In this document: positions 35,684-44,241 of the stretch, piece after piece
Position numbering within the stretch: the stretch's first letter is position 1
Layout of the letters: each line of letters opens with the position of its first letter
Origin: Eubacterium sp. ER2
GTDB lineage: Bacteria; Bacillota; Clostridia; Lachnospirales; Lachnospiraceae
NCBI RefSeq assembly: GCF_000765215.1
Contig: NZ_JPJE01000041.1
Location: 1-57,123, forward strand
Reading direction: 5' to 3'
Length of the DNA stretch: 57,123 nt
Notes under the pieces: model-generated
Databases searched by the model: none
Told to the model about the DNA's origin: nothing
Seen by the model: only the letters and a program-made list of their open reading frames with translations
Program-made: the position numbers and the translations under genes

Positions 35684-36414
35684 TCATCTGTCAGTATCAG
35701 CCAGCCACTTCTCCACCACAGCAACCTTCTCTTCCACTGCCTTAGCAATCTGCTCCACTGTCATGCCCATTTCCGCCAGATTGAAAGCTATACTCTGCTT
35801 TTCTTCCTGTCTTCCCTCTTCCCAGGCCTCTTCCCGCTCCTGTCTTATATGCCTCGCCTAATCATACTCATATATGCTCATCCTCTTTGCCTCCGCTTGA
35901 TATTTCCTTAGAAACTCTTCAAGGATCCCCTCCCGGATACATTCTGTGATGGTGCACTCCACCGCCTCTTCTATGGGCATCTCCGCGGCATATCTTCTTA
36001 GGCGGGCTGTTTCTCTTCCCCGTTGTAGAAGATGATAAACCGGGGCGGCGGAAGCATTACCTTTTTCCTCCCGTACAGGTTTTCATTTTTCGTCAGATCC
36101 GCGTACAGATCTGCCAGATACAAAAGCATCCGCAGCGGAAGATAGGGGCTGTAGGTAGACTGATGCTCATACAGGGAGAGCCGGGAGTCGATCACAAAGG
36201 ACAGATCGTTCTTTATGGCCATGTAGATGGCATTCTCCAGCGTGTTGACGCTCAGCGCCCCGGGATCCTTATACTGTTTTCCACTTATTGCATTATAGAG
36301 TCCCAGCAGCTCCTTCTTGTCGCTGAACAGCATGGTAAACAGAGAGGATTTATAGTTCCGGTTGGGAACAGGGTATGCCTTCTTCCGATTCTGCTTCTTT
36401 TGTTTTCTGCTCAT
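35684..36414 (-). pseudogene. Decayed Rpn-family recombination-promoting nuclease
   Basis: Degenerate copy of the intact gene at 55807-56748. It starts normally (ATG 36414 behind AGGAGG; MSRKQKKQNRKK) and keeps DSRLSLYEHQSTYSPYLPLRMLLYLADLYADL, here quoted only as the nuclease D...EHQS region, then loses about 50 codons after YNGEE (around 36000) with a frame change. Further on, the codon for Gln in YEYDQARH is a stop (near 35860), and the Thr/Gly/Lys-rich linker is shortened. At least three lesions, so certainly not functional. Confidence 0.85.
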
Positions 36415-36520
36415 AGGTACCTCCTTTTTCAAAAATCGCAGGAGGCAGCCTGTAAAGATGAAAACACAAGCTTCCGAACATAGTTTTCAAAAAGCCTCTC
36501 TGCTTTGTCGATGGGAATAA

Positions 36521-36612
36521 AAAGCATTGAGATTTCTTTTAGCTCTTCTTATCAGACTTGCAGACACGGCAGACGCCGCAAAAGAAAAAAACTGCCAGAA
36601 ATATAATGCTTT
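36521..36612. repeat. Conserved inverted-repeat leader of an Rpn locus, copy A
   Basis: Arms AAAGCATT (36521-36528) and AATGCTTT (36605-36612) about 76 bases apart, within a stretch closely similar to one upstream of the intact Rpn gene and more loosely to one upstream of the other Rpn-type gene. The surrounding 36415-36839 interval has no gene I can support. Confidence 0.6.
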
Positions 36613-36839
36613 GTAACTATAGTAGCACATATTTCCAGCAGTTTCCATAATTTTTTTTAATATCGTTCCTTTTAAAGCCCCAGATCCTTCAGCATCTGGT
36701 ACCCAGAGTCCCATGACCCCCACCGTAGTCCCGAAGCATTGAAGAACATTTTATATAGAAAATTAGGGAAAAGAACCAAAAATGAAATCGAAGTATACAG
36801 CCACTATGCATGTTTTTAGGATACCTCCTTTTTACACTT

Positions 36840-37313
36840 TCACAGGAGTTTCTCCCCCCTCCTCCCCACGACCCGCCAGAGCAGGAACACCACCGCCGCG
36901 CCCGCTATCACGCCGCAGGTATCAATGCCCCAGTCCGTGAGCTGACAGCTCCGCCCCTCCACAAAGAGCTGATGGAACTCATCCGTGGCGGCGTACAGGG
37001 AGCCGGTCCCGGCAGAGAGGAGGAAGAGACGTTTTCCCTTATGTCCGTAGGCCCGGTACATGAGGGCCAGGAGCACGCCCAGGACGGCGTACTCTGTAAA
37101 ATGCGCCGCCTTCCGGACGACGTGGTCGATCCTTTCCGCGAAGGCGTCCTGCCTCTCCTGCGGCCAGTCCTCGTAGCCATCTGCAAAGAGCAGACCCGCC
37201 ACATGTCCCACGGAAAGGCTCATCTGCTCCGACTCATCCGCCGGCTGGGCGGAAAACGAGAAGATGATCGCCATCCACAATATCACCATCAGTGTAAAGA
37301 TATTTTTCTTCAT
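36840..37313 (-). CDS. VanZ-like family membrane protein
   Basis: 157 residues with four predicted membrane helices and VanZ signatures: FSFSAQPADESEQMS after the first helix, KAAHFTEYAVLGVLL in the middle and DEFHQLFVEGRSCQLTDWGIDTCG near the C-terminus. VanZ proteins give low-level teicoplanin resistance in one case; most are uncharacterised envelope proteins. It follows the truncated SGNH gene by two bases and likely shares its transcript. Confidence 0.88.
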   Translation of the reverse strand: MKKNIFTLMVILWMAIIFSFSAQPADESEQMSLSVGHVAGLLFADGYEDWPQERQDAFAERIDHVVRKAAHFTEYAVLGVLLALMYRAYGHKGKRLFLLSAGTGSLYAATDEFHQLFVEGRSCQLTDWGIDTCGVIAGAAVVFLLWRVVGRRGEKLL

Positions 37314-37315
37314 TA

Positions 37316-37762
37316 CTATTGTTCCTTTTTCCTAAACTCTGTCCTTCGGAGCCACTCGCGGGCGATGAGTTCCGCTCCCCTGCCTGTCAGGTGGATGCCG
37401 TCCACCGTGATCCGATCGTATCCCGCGATCCCGGCCTCCCGGGACAGCAGATCGTGGAGCGGGATAAAAAGGGCTCCCGCTTCGGTGGCAGCTGCCCGTT
37501 CCACCTCTTCTATCTCCCTGACCAGCGGGATCCAGTTCCTGTACTCCAGCGGCCATGGGAAAATAAACGGCCCCATGCAGACGATCCGGGCCCGCGTCCC
37601 CTCCCTGTCCGCCGTGTCCACTTCGTCCACTCCCAGCATAGCGGCGATCCGGCTCACATAGCCGTCTCCGAGCCTGCTCTGCCCTTCCGGCGCCATCTGG
37701 AGATCATGCCCCGCGTCTGTGATACTGTCCCCCAGAAAAATGATCTTTTTCCTGCTCTCCAT
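37316..37762 (-). pseudogene. Internally deleted SGNH/GDSL hydrolase
   Basis: 148 residues closely matching the hydrolase at 11584-12228 at both ends (IFLGDSITDAGHD; ARIVCMGPFIFPWPLEYRNW; DGIHLTGRGAE) but missing about 65 central residues between the RIAAML and REGTRARIV segments. The lost part holds the oxyanion Gly and the GSND Asn, so catalysis should be gone although the frame is open and the ribosome site (AGAGGAGA) is good. It could still encode a stable remnant. Confidence 0.75.
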
Positions 37763-37779
37763 CCACTTTCTCCTCTTTC

Positions 37780-37835
37780 AAAAAAACTGCCAGGGATACT
37801 GTGTCTGCTGTTATAGTAACACATCTCCCTGACAG
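37780..37835 (-). terminator. Terminator of module 2
   Basis: In the minus direction CTGTCAGGGA and TCCCTGGCAG form a 10-bp stem around a 29-base loop that can itself pair (GTGT/ACAC), followed by TTTTTTTG. It lies 35 bases after the phosphatase stop. Confidence 0.7.
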
Positions 37836-37869
37836 TCTCTATAGGAATTTTATATCATCTCAGTTCCGG

Positions 37870-38601
37870 TCATCTCTGTTCAGAGCCCCGGTCTTTCAAT
37901 ATCCTCGCAGGCGTCCTCCACAGAAGATCCAGGGCGGCCTCCCGCCCGTACTTCAGCTCTACCAGCTCCCTGACCTCCCTCAGGTCCGGCGTGCGGAGCA
38001 CCGGGTCGTGGGCGTCCGAAGCGACGAGCCCCGCCAGCCCCCGGCTGAGTATCCAGTCCGCGGTCCGGCCGGCCCGGCCTCCAAAGTCCCCCAGCAGGCT
38101 CCCCTTGTTGACCTGCAAGAGCAGCCTCTCTCCGGCGATCTCCCGGAGGCATCCCGGATCTCGCTGGACAAAATCATATCTCTCCGGGTGGGCTAAGATC
38201 ACCTGATACCCCTGACGATCCAAAAACTCCAGCCGCTTCCTGGCCCGAGCCTGCGGGATGTCAAAGACAAACTCCGCAAGGATCCAGTTCCCGCCGCGCA
38301 GCCCGGGCAGGCGGTGCCTTTCCGCGTAACGGAGGGTCTCCCCGGTCAGGAGGATCTCCATCCCGCCGGCCAGCTTCAACCGGATCCCGGCCAGGCGGAC
38401 CTCCCGGCGCAGCATGGCCAGCCTCTTTCGGTAGTCCCGCAGGCAAGCCCCTGGATCCCCCTGCGCAAGATTGCCGTGGGACGTAGCCGCAAGGATAGTC
38501 ACACCGCTGTCCGCAGCCATCCTCGCCATCTCCAGAGCGTCCTCCATGCTGCGGGCCCCGTCGTCAAATCCCGGCACGATATGAGAGTGCAGGTCTATCA
38601 T
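37870..38601 (-). CDS. CpsB-type PHP phosphotyrosine phosphatase of module 2
   Basis: 243 residues with the N-terminal metal motifs MIDLHSHIVPGFDDGAR, then ATSHGN (Ser in place of the usual Pro), GGMEILLTGE, VILAHPERYD, QVNKGSLLGDFG and VASDAHDPV. It should reverse autophosphorylation of the two preceding kinases. The ATG overlaps the kinase stop as ATGA. Last gene of module 2. Confidence 0.9.
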   Translation of the reverse strand: MIDLHSHIVPGFDDGARSMEDALEMARMAADSGVTILAATSHGNLAQGDPGACLRDYRKRLAMLRREVRLAGIRLKLAGGMEILLTGETLRYAERHRLPGLRGGNWILAEFVFDIPQARARKRLEFLDRQGYQVILAHPERYDFVQRDPGCLREIAGERLLLQVNKGSLLGDFGGRAGRTADWILSRGLAGLVASDAHDPVLRTPDLREVRELVELKYGREAALDLLWRTPARILKDRGSEQR

Positions 38602-40076
38602 ATAGCTTCTCCCTCTTCCTGTTTCTGCTGATATTTTCCATAGCCGTATTTTCCGTAGCCATACTTTCCATACCCGTAGCCGTATCTGCCGTAGCCGTAG
38701 ACTCCCCCTGTCTCCGGGCAGTTATTGAACACATAGCCGGCAAAGGAGGCCCGGCGGCCGCTCAGAGACGACAGTCCTTCCCGTATCCGGTTCTGAGGGA
38801 CCGTATCATATCTTATCACATAGAGGATCAGGTCCGCGAACTCCGCCAAAAGGCCTGCATCCTGGAACATCTCGCAGGGCGGGCTGTCTAAGATCACATA
38901 GCTGAACCGCTGCCGCACCTCCTCAAAAAACACACGCAGCCCCTCATCCGTCAGGATAGCTGCCGGCTTTTCATATTTCCGCGTACTTCCCAGGAAATGG
39001 AGCCCGCTGTCTTTGATCCGCCTGATCACCGCCCTGGTCTCCTTCCCCTTCTCCGCCGCATCCTTCAGGTCGTACTTTCCCCTGATCCCGAGCAGGTCCG
39101 CATCTGACGGTTTCCTGAGATCCCCGTCTGCCAGCAGGACCTTCTTCCCGTCCGCTGCCAGCATCCGGGCCAGGTTCACCGCGACCGTAGACTTGCCCTC
39201 TCCCGCGGCCGTGCTGGTGACAAGGATCACCTTACAGCCCTCCCTGCCCGCCAGCCTTCCTATCCGCAGGCGGAGGGAGCGCATGCTCTCCCTGTAACCG
39301 TGAGGGGTCCTCTCATCCAGGACGGAGATACGCTGCTGTCCCTGATTCTTTCTGGCTTTTACCTGGAGATGCGGGAGCATGGCCAGGCATTTCAGGCTGG
39401 TCACTTTCTTCATCTCCTCCGGATCTCTTGCCGTCCTCCGGAACAGAGCCATCACTCCCAGGATACAGAGCGCCGCGAACGCACCGCCCGCTCCTCCAAA
39501 GGCCAGGCTCCTCTTCACGCTCATCTGGTTAAACGGGGCCGTCGGCACTTCCATCTCATCCAGCATATTGAACTGGATCTCCCCCAGCACAGACCGGGCC
39601 GTCTCCGGGTAGATCTCCAGCGCCGCCGACAGGATATCCGCCGCGTCCTGCGGATCCGGGCTCTCCGCCCGCATGGTGACCACATTGGAATCTGTGATCG
39701 TCTCCGCCGATATCGTCCCGTTCAGCTCATCCGTCCCCAGCTGATCCAGGAGCATGCTGCGGAAGTAGCTGCTCTCCAACACATAGGGGAACGTCTTTGA
39801 GAGCTGGTCGGCCGTCGTCTGGTCATAATAGAAGCTATAGCTTCCGCTGTCCTCATCTCCGGTAGCCACCGTGAACGTGGCGCTGCTCTGGTACAGGGGG
39901 GTCTTTCCCAGCCTCTGGTACAGCGTGAACCCGGCCGCCCCGATGGCCGCCAGGAGGACGACCGCCCACCAGAACCTCAGCAGGAGCTTCCACATCCCCC
40001 AGATCAGCCGCCCCAGGTCGATCTCTATCTCATCTTCTGTTTTTTCTATCCTGATATCCTGTCTCTGGTCTGCCAT
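38598..40076 (-). CDS. Wzz-fused BY-kinase, second kinase of module 2
   Basis: 492 residues from the ATG at 40076 (AGAGGTAG site). Wzz domain with helices near residues 35-55 and 205-225, then kinase domain: Walker A STAAGEGKST, Walker A' KVLLADGDLRKP, Walker B YVILDSPPCE, and a C-terminal Tyr/Gly tail (YGYGRYGYGYGKYGYG). Same architecture and order as 16432-17931. Predicted to autophosphorylate and to control polymer length or export of the peptide-linked system. Confidence 0.9.
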   Translation of the reverse strand: MADQRQDIRIEKTEDEIEIDLGRLIWGMWKLLLRFWWAVVLLAAIGAAGFTLYQRLGKTPLYQSSATFTVATGDEDSGSYSFYYDQTTADQLSKTFPYVLESSYFRSMLLDQLGTDELNGTISAETITDSNVVTMRAESPDPQDAADILSAALEIYPETARSVLGEIQFNMLDEMEVPTAPFNQMSVKRSLAFGGAGGAFAALCILGVMALFRRTARDPEEMKKVTSLKCLAMLPHLQVKARKNQGQQRISVLDERTPHGYRESMRSLRLRIGRLAGREGCKVILVTSTAAGEGKSTVAVNLARMLAADGKKVLLADGDLRKPSDADLLGIRGKYDLKDAAEKGKETRAVIRRIKDSGLHFLGSTRKYEKPAAILTDEGLRVFFEEVRQRFSYVILDSPPCEMFQDAGLLAEFADLILYVIRYDTVPQNRIREGLSSLSGRRASFAGYVFNNCPETGGVYGYGRYGYGYGKYGYGKYGYGKYQQKQEEGEAI

Positions 40077-40093
40077 ATCACTACCTCTTTCGC

Positions 40094-41509
40094 CTAGCCG
40101 TTTTTCTCCAAAGTCCTCTCCCGGTCCGCCTGGTACCCGCCATAGCCATAGCCGCCGTAACCTCCCTCGTCTGCTGTCCGCAGCCACTCCCTGTGGAAGG
40201 CATTTAAGATAAATCCGGCGAAATCTTTCCCGCTCTGCCATATCATGTCAACCGTGTCGTTGATCGTCCTGACGTCCGCGCCGTCCTCCCTCACCACAAG
40301 GAGCACGGAATCCACCACATTGATCCAGACTTCCGCGTCCGAGGACACGGCCATGGGAGAACAGTCCACGATCACATAGTCCATCCGGCTCTTCCAGCTC
40401 TCCAGCAGCGCCGGGAGCCTGCCGACGTCCAGGAGCTTCGTCGTATCCTTTACGCTCTTAAACTGGAACAGTTCAAAGATCCGGTACTTCCCGCTGTACC
40501 AGAGCGCGTCTGACGGCTCCGCCTTCCCCGCCAGCACGTCCGACAGCGCCGCCCGGTCCCCCTTCCTCTCCTCAAAGATCTTGTGCATGGCAGGCTTCAG
40601 CAGGTCCCCGTCGACCAGGAGCACTTTCCGGTGCTTCTCCGCCATGGCCAGGGCCAGATTGGCCGCCACTGTTGATTTGCCCTCATTTTCCATCACGCTG
40701 GTGACCAGGAGGACCTTCGCCGCTTTTTTTCGCAGGTGGTACTCCACCCGGGCCTCAGCCCGCCTGGAACTCTCCGCGAATCCCATGGTCACCAGAGGGG
40801 ACTCCAGAAGGATGGACTGCTTATCCTCTGCTCTCCTGCCTCTCTTTCTCTCAAAGGGGATGATACCCCGCACCTTCCCGTCCAGCTGCCTCTCTCCTCC
40901 CGCCGGCGTCTTCACCGTAAACCGCAGGAGATAGAACAGGACCACGATCCCCGCCATGGCCGCCATCGCCAGCAGCACGAGGATCGCCCGCCAGGACATG
41001 ACCCACGAGGTGTTGGACGGTTCCGTGGGCACCTGGGGCTCCTGCACGATCTGCAGGGATGAGTTGGCAAATACGTCCCCGGCCACATCCTCGTAATTGC
41101 GCAGCGCGGAGATCAGATACAGGTACGCCTCCCTCGGGCTTTCGCTGGTCGCCGATAATGTCATCAGGTTCGTCTCTGTGACAGGCGAGCAGGCGATCTG
41201 GCCGGAAATATCCTCCCCGGTATCCTCTCCGATCCGCGCCCGCAGGGCGTCGCTTGCGAACACCTGGCTGAAGACGTCCGCCATATCCGAGGCCAGTGAC
41301 AGGGACGAATACGTATTTTCCTCTCCCTTCAGGCTCACCACCAGGGTAGAGGAAGACGTGTATTCCGGCTGATAGGTCAGGTTATGCCAGCCGGTGGCGA
41401 GAAAGAACATGGAAACCCCTGCCATCAGGATCATCCAGAGCTTTCCCAGGAGCTCCATGCAGAGCCCGCGCACGCTGATCTCATCCAGTCTGAACAACTC
41501 CCGTCCCAT
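40094..41509 (-). CDS. Wzz-fused BY-kinase-like protein, first kinase of module 2
   Basis: 471 residues starting MGRELFRLDEISVRG behind AAGGAGG. Wzz region with helices near 20-40 and 170-195, then an ATPase domain with an altered P-loop: SVMENEGKST, where the usual first Gly of GEGKS is Asn. Walker A' is VLLVDGDLLKP and Walker B VIVDCSPMAV, where DTPP is usual. A Tyr cluster (YGGYGYGGY) is present near the end. The atypical motifs, shared in part by the module 1 copy (GENEGKSS), suggest a regulatory or weakly active partner of the second kinase. Confidence 0.87.
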   Translation of the reverse strand: MGRELFRLDEISVRGLCMELLGKLWMILMAGVSMFFLATGWHNLTYQPEYTSSSTLVVSLKGEENTYSSLSLASDMADVFSQVFASDALRARIGEDTGEDISGQIACSPVTETNLMTLSATSESPREAYLYLISALRNYEDVAGDVFANSSLQIVQEPQVPTEPSNTSWVMSWRAILVLLAMAAMAGIVVLFYLLRFTVKTPAGGERQLDGKVRGIIPFERKRGRRAEDKQSILLESPLVTMGFAESSRRAEARVEYHLRKKAAKVLLVTSVMENEGKSTVAANLALAMAEKHRKVLLVDGDLLKPAMHKIFEERKGDRAALSDVLAGKAEPSDALWYSGKYRIFELFQFKSVKDTTKLLDVGRLPALLESWKSRMDYVIVDCSPMAVSSDAEVWINVVDSVLLVVREDGADVRTINDTVDMIWQSGKDFAGFILNAFHREWLRTADEGGYGGYGYGGYQADRERTLEKNG

Positions 41510-41510
41510 C

Positions 41511-42344
41511 CTACTCGCCTCCTTCCACGATCACGGTCAGCCAGGTCTCCCCCGTATTTCCGGCGGCGTCAGCGGCCTGGTAATGGATCTCGTAACACCC
41601 CGGCGTGTTCACGTCCACGCCCGACTCGATGGAAACAGTCCCCGGATCCAGCGCGTTACCCGCCGAGTCCGTCACACCCGCCACGTAGGAGGCCGGGTCG
41701 ATGGACTCCCCTGCGGTCAGATACACGATCCCGCCCGTCAGCGCAATCCGCACATTCCTGTTCTGGGCATTCACCACATGGACCGGCAGGGCCGCCGAGG
41801 CGGTGTCGCCGAAACTGTTGGTGACCTCCACAGATACGGTGTAATTTCCCACTGAAGAATAGTTTACATCCGTATCCGTCTGGACGATCCACTCCGTCCT
41901 GCTGCCGTCCAGCTGGTCCTCCGCGCCCAGCCGCGCCATGGTCTCCGTATAGGACCCTTCTCCCTCCGCAAATACCAGAGGTTCTGTCAGGGTAAACCTG
42001 GGGCCGTGATAATCGGTAAAACGGACCTCCCTGGTAAGGGAGGCGCTCTGCCCCGCGGAGTCGAAGACCACATAGGTCAGGTCGGCGACGCCTGCCTCCG
42101 TAAAACGGGAGAAAGCTCCCGCCACGATCTGGTCCGTCAGGTCCCCGTCCTGCTCATCGGAGGCGCTCACGCCCTCCATCAGCTGTTCCATGGTATATGC
42201 ACAGGGGATCTCCAGCACATCCCGGTCGCTGACGATCTCGGGCGCGTCCGGGTCCCTGCCCTTAAGCTCCAGTATCTCCGATACGCCGAACAGAGCGGCG
42301 GACAATATAAACACGACCATCAGTCCTATCTTTACCAGTCTCAT
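41511..42344 (-). CDS. Membrane-anchored Ig-like (DUF5011-type) protein of module 2
   Basis: 277 residues with an N-terminal signal-anchor helix (about 5-24) and three beta-sandwich repeats marked by DEQDGDLTDQ, YVVFDSAGQSAS, YTVSVEVTNSFGD and YVAGVTDSAGNALD, ending TWLTVIVEGGE. Extracytoplasmic. It starts 22 bases after the exporter stop (GGAGGG site) and ends one base from the kinase start, a position conserved with module 1. Probably senses or scaffolds at the cell surface. Confidence 0.85.
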   Translation of the reverse strand: MRLVKIGLMVVFILSAALFGVSEILELKGRDPDAPEIVSDRDVLEIPCAYTMEQLMEGVSASDEQDGDLTDQIVAGAFSRFTEAGVADLTYVVFDSAGQSASLTREVRFTDYHGPRFTLTEPLVFAEGEGSYTETMARLGAEDQLDGSRTEWIVQTDTDVNYSSVGNYTVSVEVTNSFGDTASAALPVHVVNAQNRNVRIALTGGIVYLTAGESIDPASYVAGVTDSAGNALDPGTVSIESGVDVNTPGCYEIHYQAADAAGNTGETWLTVIVEGGE

Positions 42345-42366
42345 CTATACCCTCCAAAACATGAAA

Positions 42367-44127
42367 TCAAAATTCTTCCAGGAACCTGCGGATGCCCTCT
42401 TCATCCACTTCTTCCAGCCTCTGTCCGCCCACCTTGTACACCCGGCTGCACATGGAAAAGACGCTGGGCCGGTGGGCCGCCACGATGACCGTGCGGTTGG
42501 GTTCTTTCTTAATGATCTGCCGCAGCACCCGCCGCTCCGTCGCCACATCCAGGGCGCTGGTGGCCTCGTCGAGGATCATCACCGGCGCGTCCGCAAGGAG
42601 GGCTCTCGCAATGGACAGCCGCTGCTTCTGCCCCTCGGAAAACCGGGTGCCCCGCTCCCTCACTTCCGTGTCCATGCCCTGGTCCAGCTTCTCCACAAAC
42701 TCCCAGGCGCAGGCCGCCTCCAGGGCCTCCCGGATCTCCTCATCCGTGGCCTCCGGCTTCACCATCCGCATGTTATCCGCAATGGTGCCGGAAAACATGG
42801 TATTTCCCTGGGGGATGTAGCTGAACATGCACCGGGTGGAAGAGGAAGCCCGCAGCTCCTTTCCGCCCGGATTGCCCACCCGGACGCACCCCTTCCGGGG
42901 ATGGTAGAGCCCCAGCACCAGGTTCAGGGTCGTGGTCTTGCCCTGGCCGGAAGGCCCGATGAGGGCCACGATCTCCCCCGGCTCCGCCCGGAAGGAGGCG
43001 TCCTGGTAGATCCAGTCCTCCTCCTCATACGCGAAGCTCACATCCTCCATATGGACATACACGCCGCTCTCCTGTCCTTTCCGTCGGATCTCATCCGCCT
43101 CCTCCTTATCCTCCATGGAATCTCTGGGAAGGCTGGTGATCTCCATGATCCGCTCCGCGCTGATGCCGGAGCGGATCACCATGGGCAGCAAACCCAGTAT
43201 GCCGCTGAAAGACCCCCGCAGGGAACCAGCCATGGACACGAACATGGTCATGGTGCCGTAGCTGATCTCCCCCTGCCACAGGCGGAAGGCGGCGAAGCCA
43301 TAGCAGGCGTATCCCACTGCCTGCCCCACCAGGGAGGTGGCGATGGTCATGGACTGCTGGAACCGGTTCTGCTCCAGCGCCAGATCCACCGACTCCCTCT
43401 GGATCTTGTGGAACTTCTCCGTCACCCGGTCGATCATGCCAAAGGCCTTGATAAACTGCAGGTTCTGGAAAGTCTCCTGGTCGAACACGGTGCGGTCGCT
43501 GGCCACATTCTGGTTGTCCCGCTGGAACTGTCGCATCTTCCTGGCCGAATACCGGGAGGTGAGGAAAGAGACGGGCGCTCCCATGAGGGCGATCAGCGCC
43601 ATCCAGGGGTCATGCTGCACTACGATGATGAAGGCTCCCCCGAAACTGATGACCGTTGTCACCACATTGGGGAGAAACGTCAGGATGGTGTTGGCCACCA
43701 TGCCCGCGTCCCCGTTGACCCGGTAGAGAAGATCGCCGGAGCGGTACTTGGCCAGAGACTCCCAGTTGGTCCGAAGCACCTGCTCATAGATGTCCCCCCG
43801 GATCTCATTGGTGACTTTCAGCCGCACCTTCAGGGACAGCCGGGACTTCACCGCATTGATGAAGATCTGGGACACGCCCACGCCCACATAAGTACCCGCC
43901 ACCCGGACGATCTCCATGGAGTTCACCCCGGTGATGGCGTCCACCAGGTCCTTGCTGACCACCGAGGTCCCAAGCCCCAGCACGGAACCGGAGGCCCCCA
44001 GCAGGATGTAGACGCCGATGAGCAGCCAGTAGCGGCGCACATAGGCGTACATCCACAGCACTTCGCCCATGATCTGCTTCAGCCGTCCCTCTTTAATTCT
44101 CTGTATGTAATGCCTCACAGAAGCCAT
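42367..44127 (-). CDS. ABC exporter (fused permease-ATPase) of module 2
   Basis: 586 residues: a short N-terminal cytoplasmic helix, six membrane helices (to about residue 310) and an ATPase domain with Walker A GPSGQGKTTT, signature FSEGQKQRLSIARAL, Walker B MILDEATSALD and H-loop AAHRPS. It is a homodimer-type exporter without a C39 peptidase domain, so it would not itself cleave a leader. Position after the peptide and HprK-like genes makes a modified peptide the likely cargo; lipid or oligosaccharide export is the alternative. A stem-loop precedes it in the gap 44150-44205. Confidence 0.9.
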   Translation of the reverse strand: MASVRHYIQRIKEGRLKQIMGEVLWMYAYVRRYWLLIGVYILLGASGSVLGLGTSVVSKDLVDAITGVNSMEIVRVAGTYVGVGVSQIFINAVKSRLSLKVRLKVTNEIRGDIYEQVLRTNWESLAKYRSGDLLYRVNGDAGMVANTILTFLPNVVTTVISFGGAFIIVVQHDPWMALIALMGAPVSFLTSRYSARKMRQFQRDNQNVASDRTVFDQETFQNLQFIKAFGMIDRVTEKFHKIQRESVDLALEQNRFQQSMTIATSLVGQAVGYACYGFAAFRLWQGEISYGTMTMFVSMAGSLRGSFSGILGLLPMVIRSGISAERIMEITSLPRDSMEDKEEADEIRRKGQESGVYVHMEDVSFAYEEEDWIYQDASFRAEPGEIVALIGPSGQGKTTTLNLVLGLYHPRKGCVRVGNPGGKELRASSSTRCMFSYIPQGNTMFSGTIADNMRMVKPEATDEEIREALEAACAWEFVEKLDQGMDTEVRERGTRFSEGQKQRLSIARALLADAPVMILDEATSALDVATERRVLRQIIKKEPNRTVIVAAHRPSVFSMCSRVYKVGGQRLEEVDEEGIRRFLEEF

Positions 44128-44241
44128 ATCCTATGTAACTCCCCTTAAAATGCAAAACCTCACTCCCATATCCCTCCGCCAAACGCGGGAATACGGGAAT
44201 GAGATTCCCCCTCTTGCTTCTCTTTTCACTTGTATCTGTAT

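Noticed and set aside
36487-36723. 78-codon minus ORF upstream of the decayed Rpn gene (and its counterpart at 56806-57054)
   Set aside because: They are open frames across the shared inverted-repeat leader; similarity follows the DNA repeat rather than coding constraint, and there is no ribosome site.
42190-44148. 652-codon open frame opposite the exporter
   Set aside because: Antisense of an intact ABC exporter in GC-rich DNA; same artefact appears opposite the module 1 exporter and opposite the histidine kinase (49153-50388).
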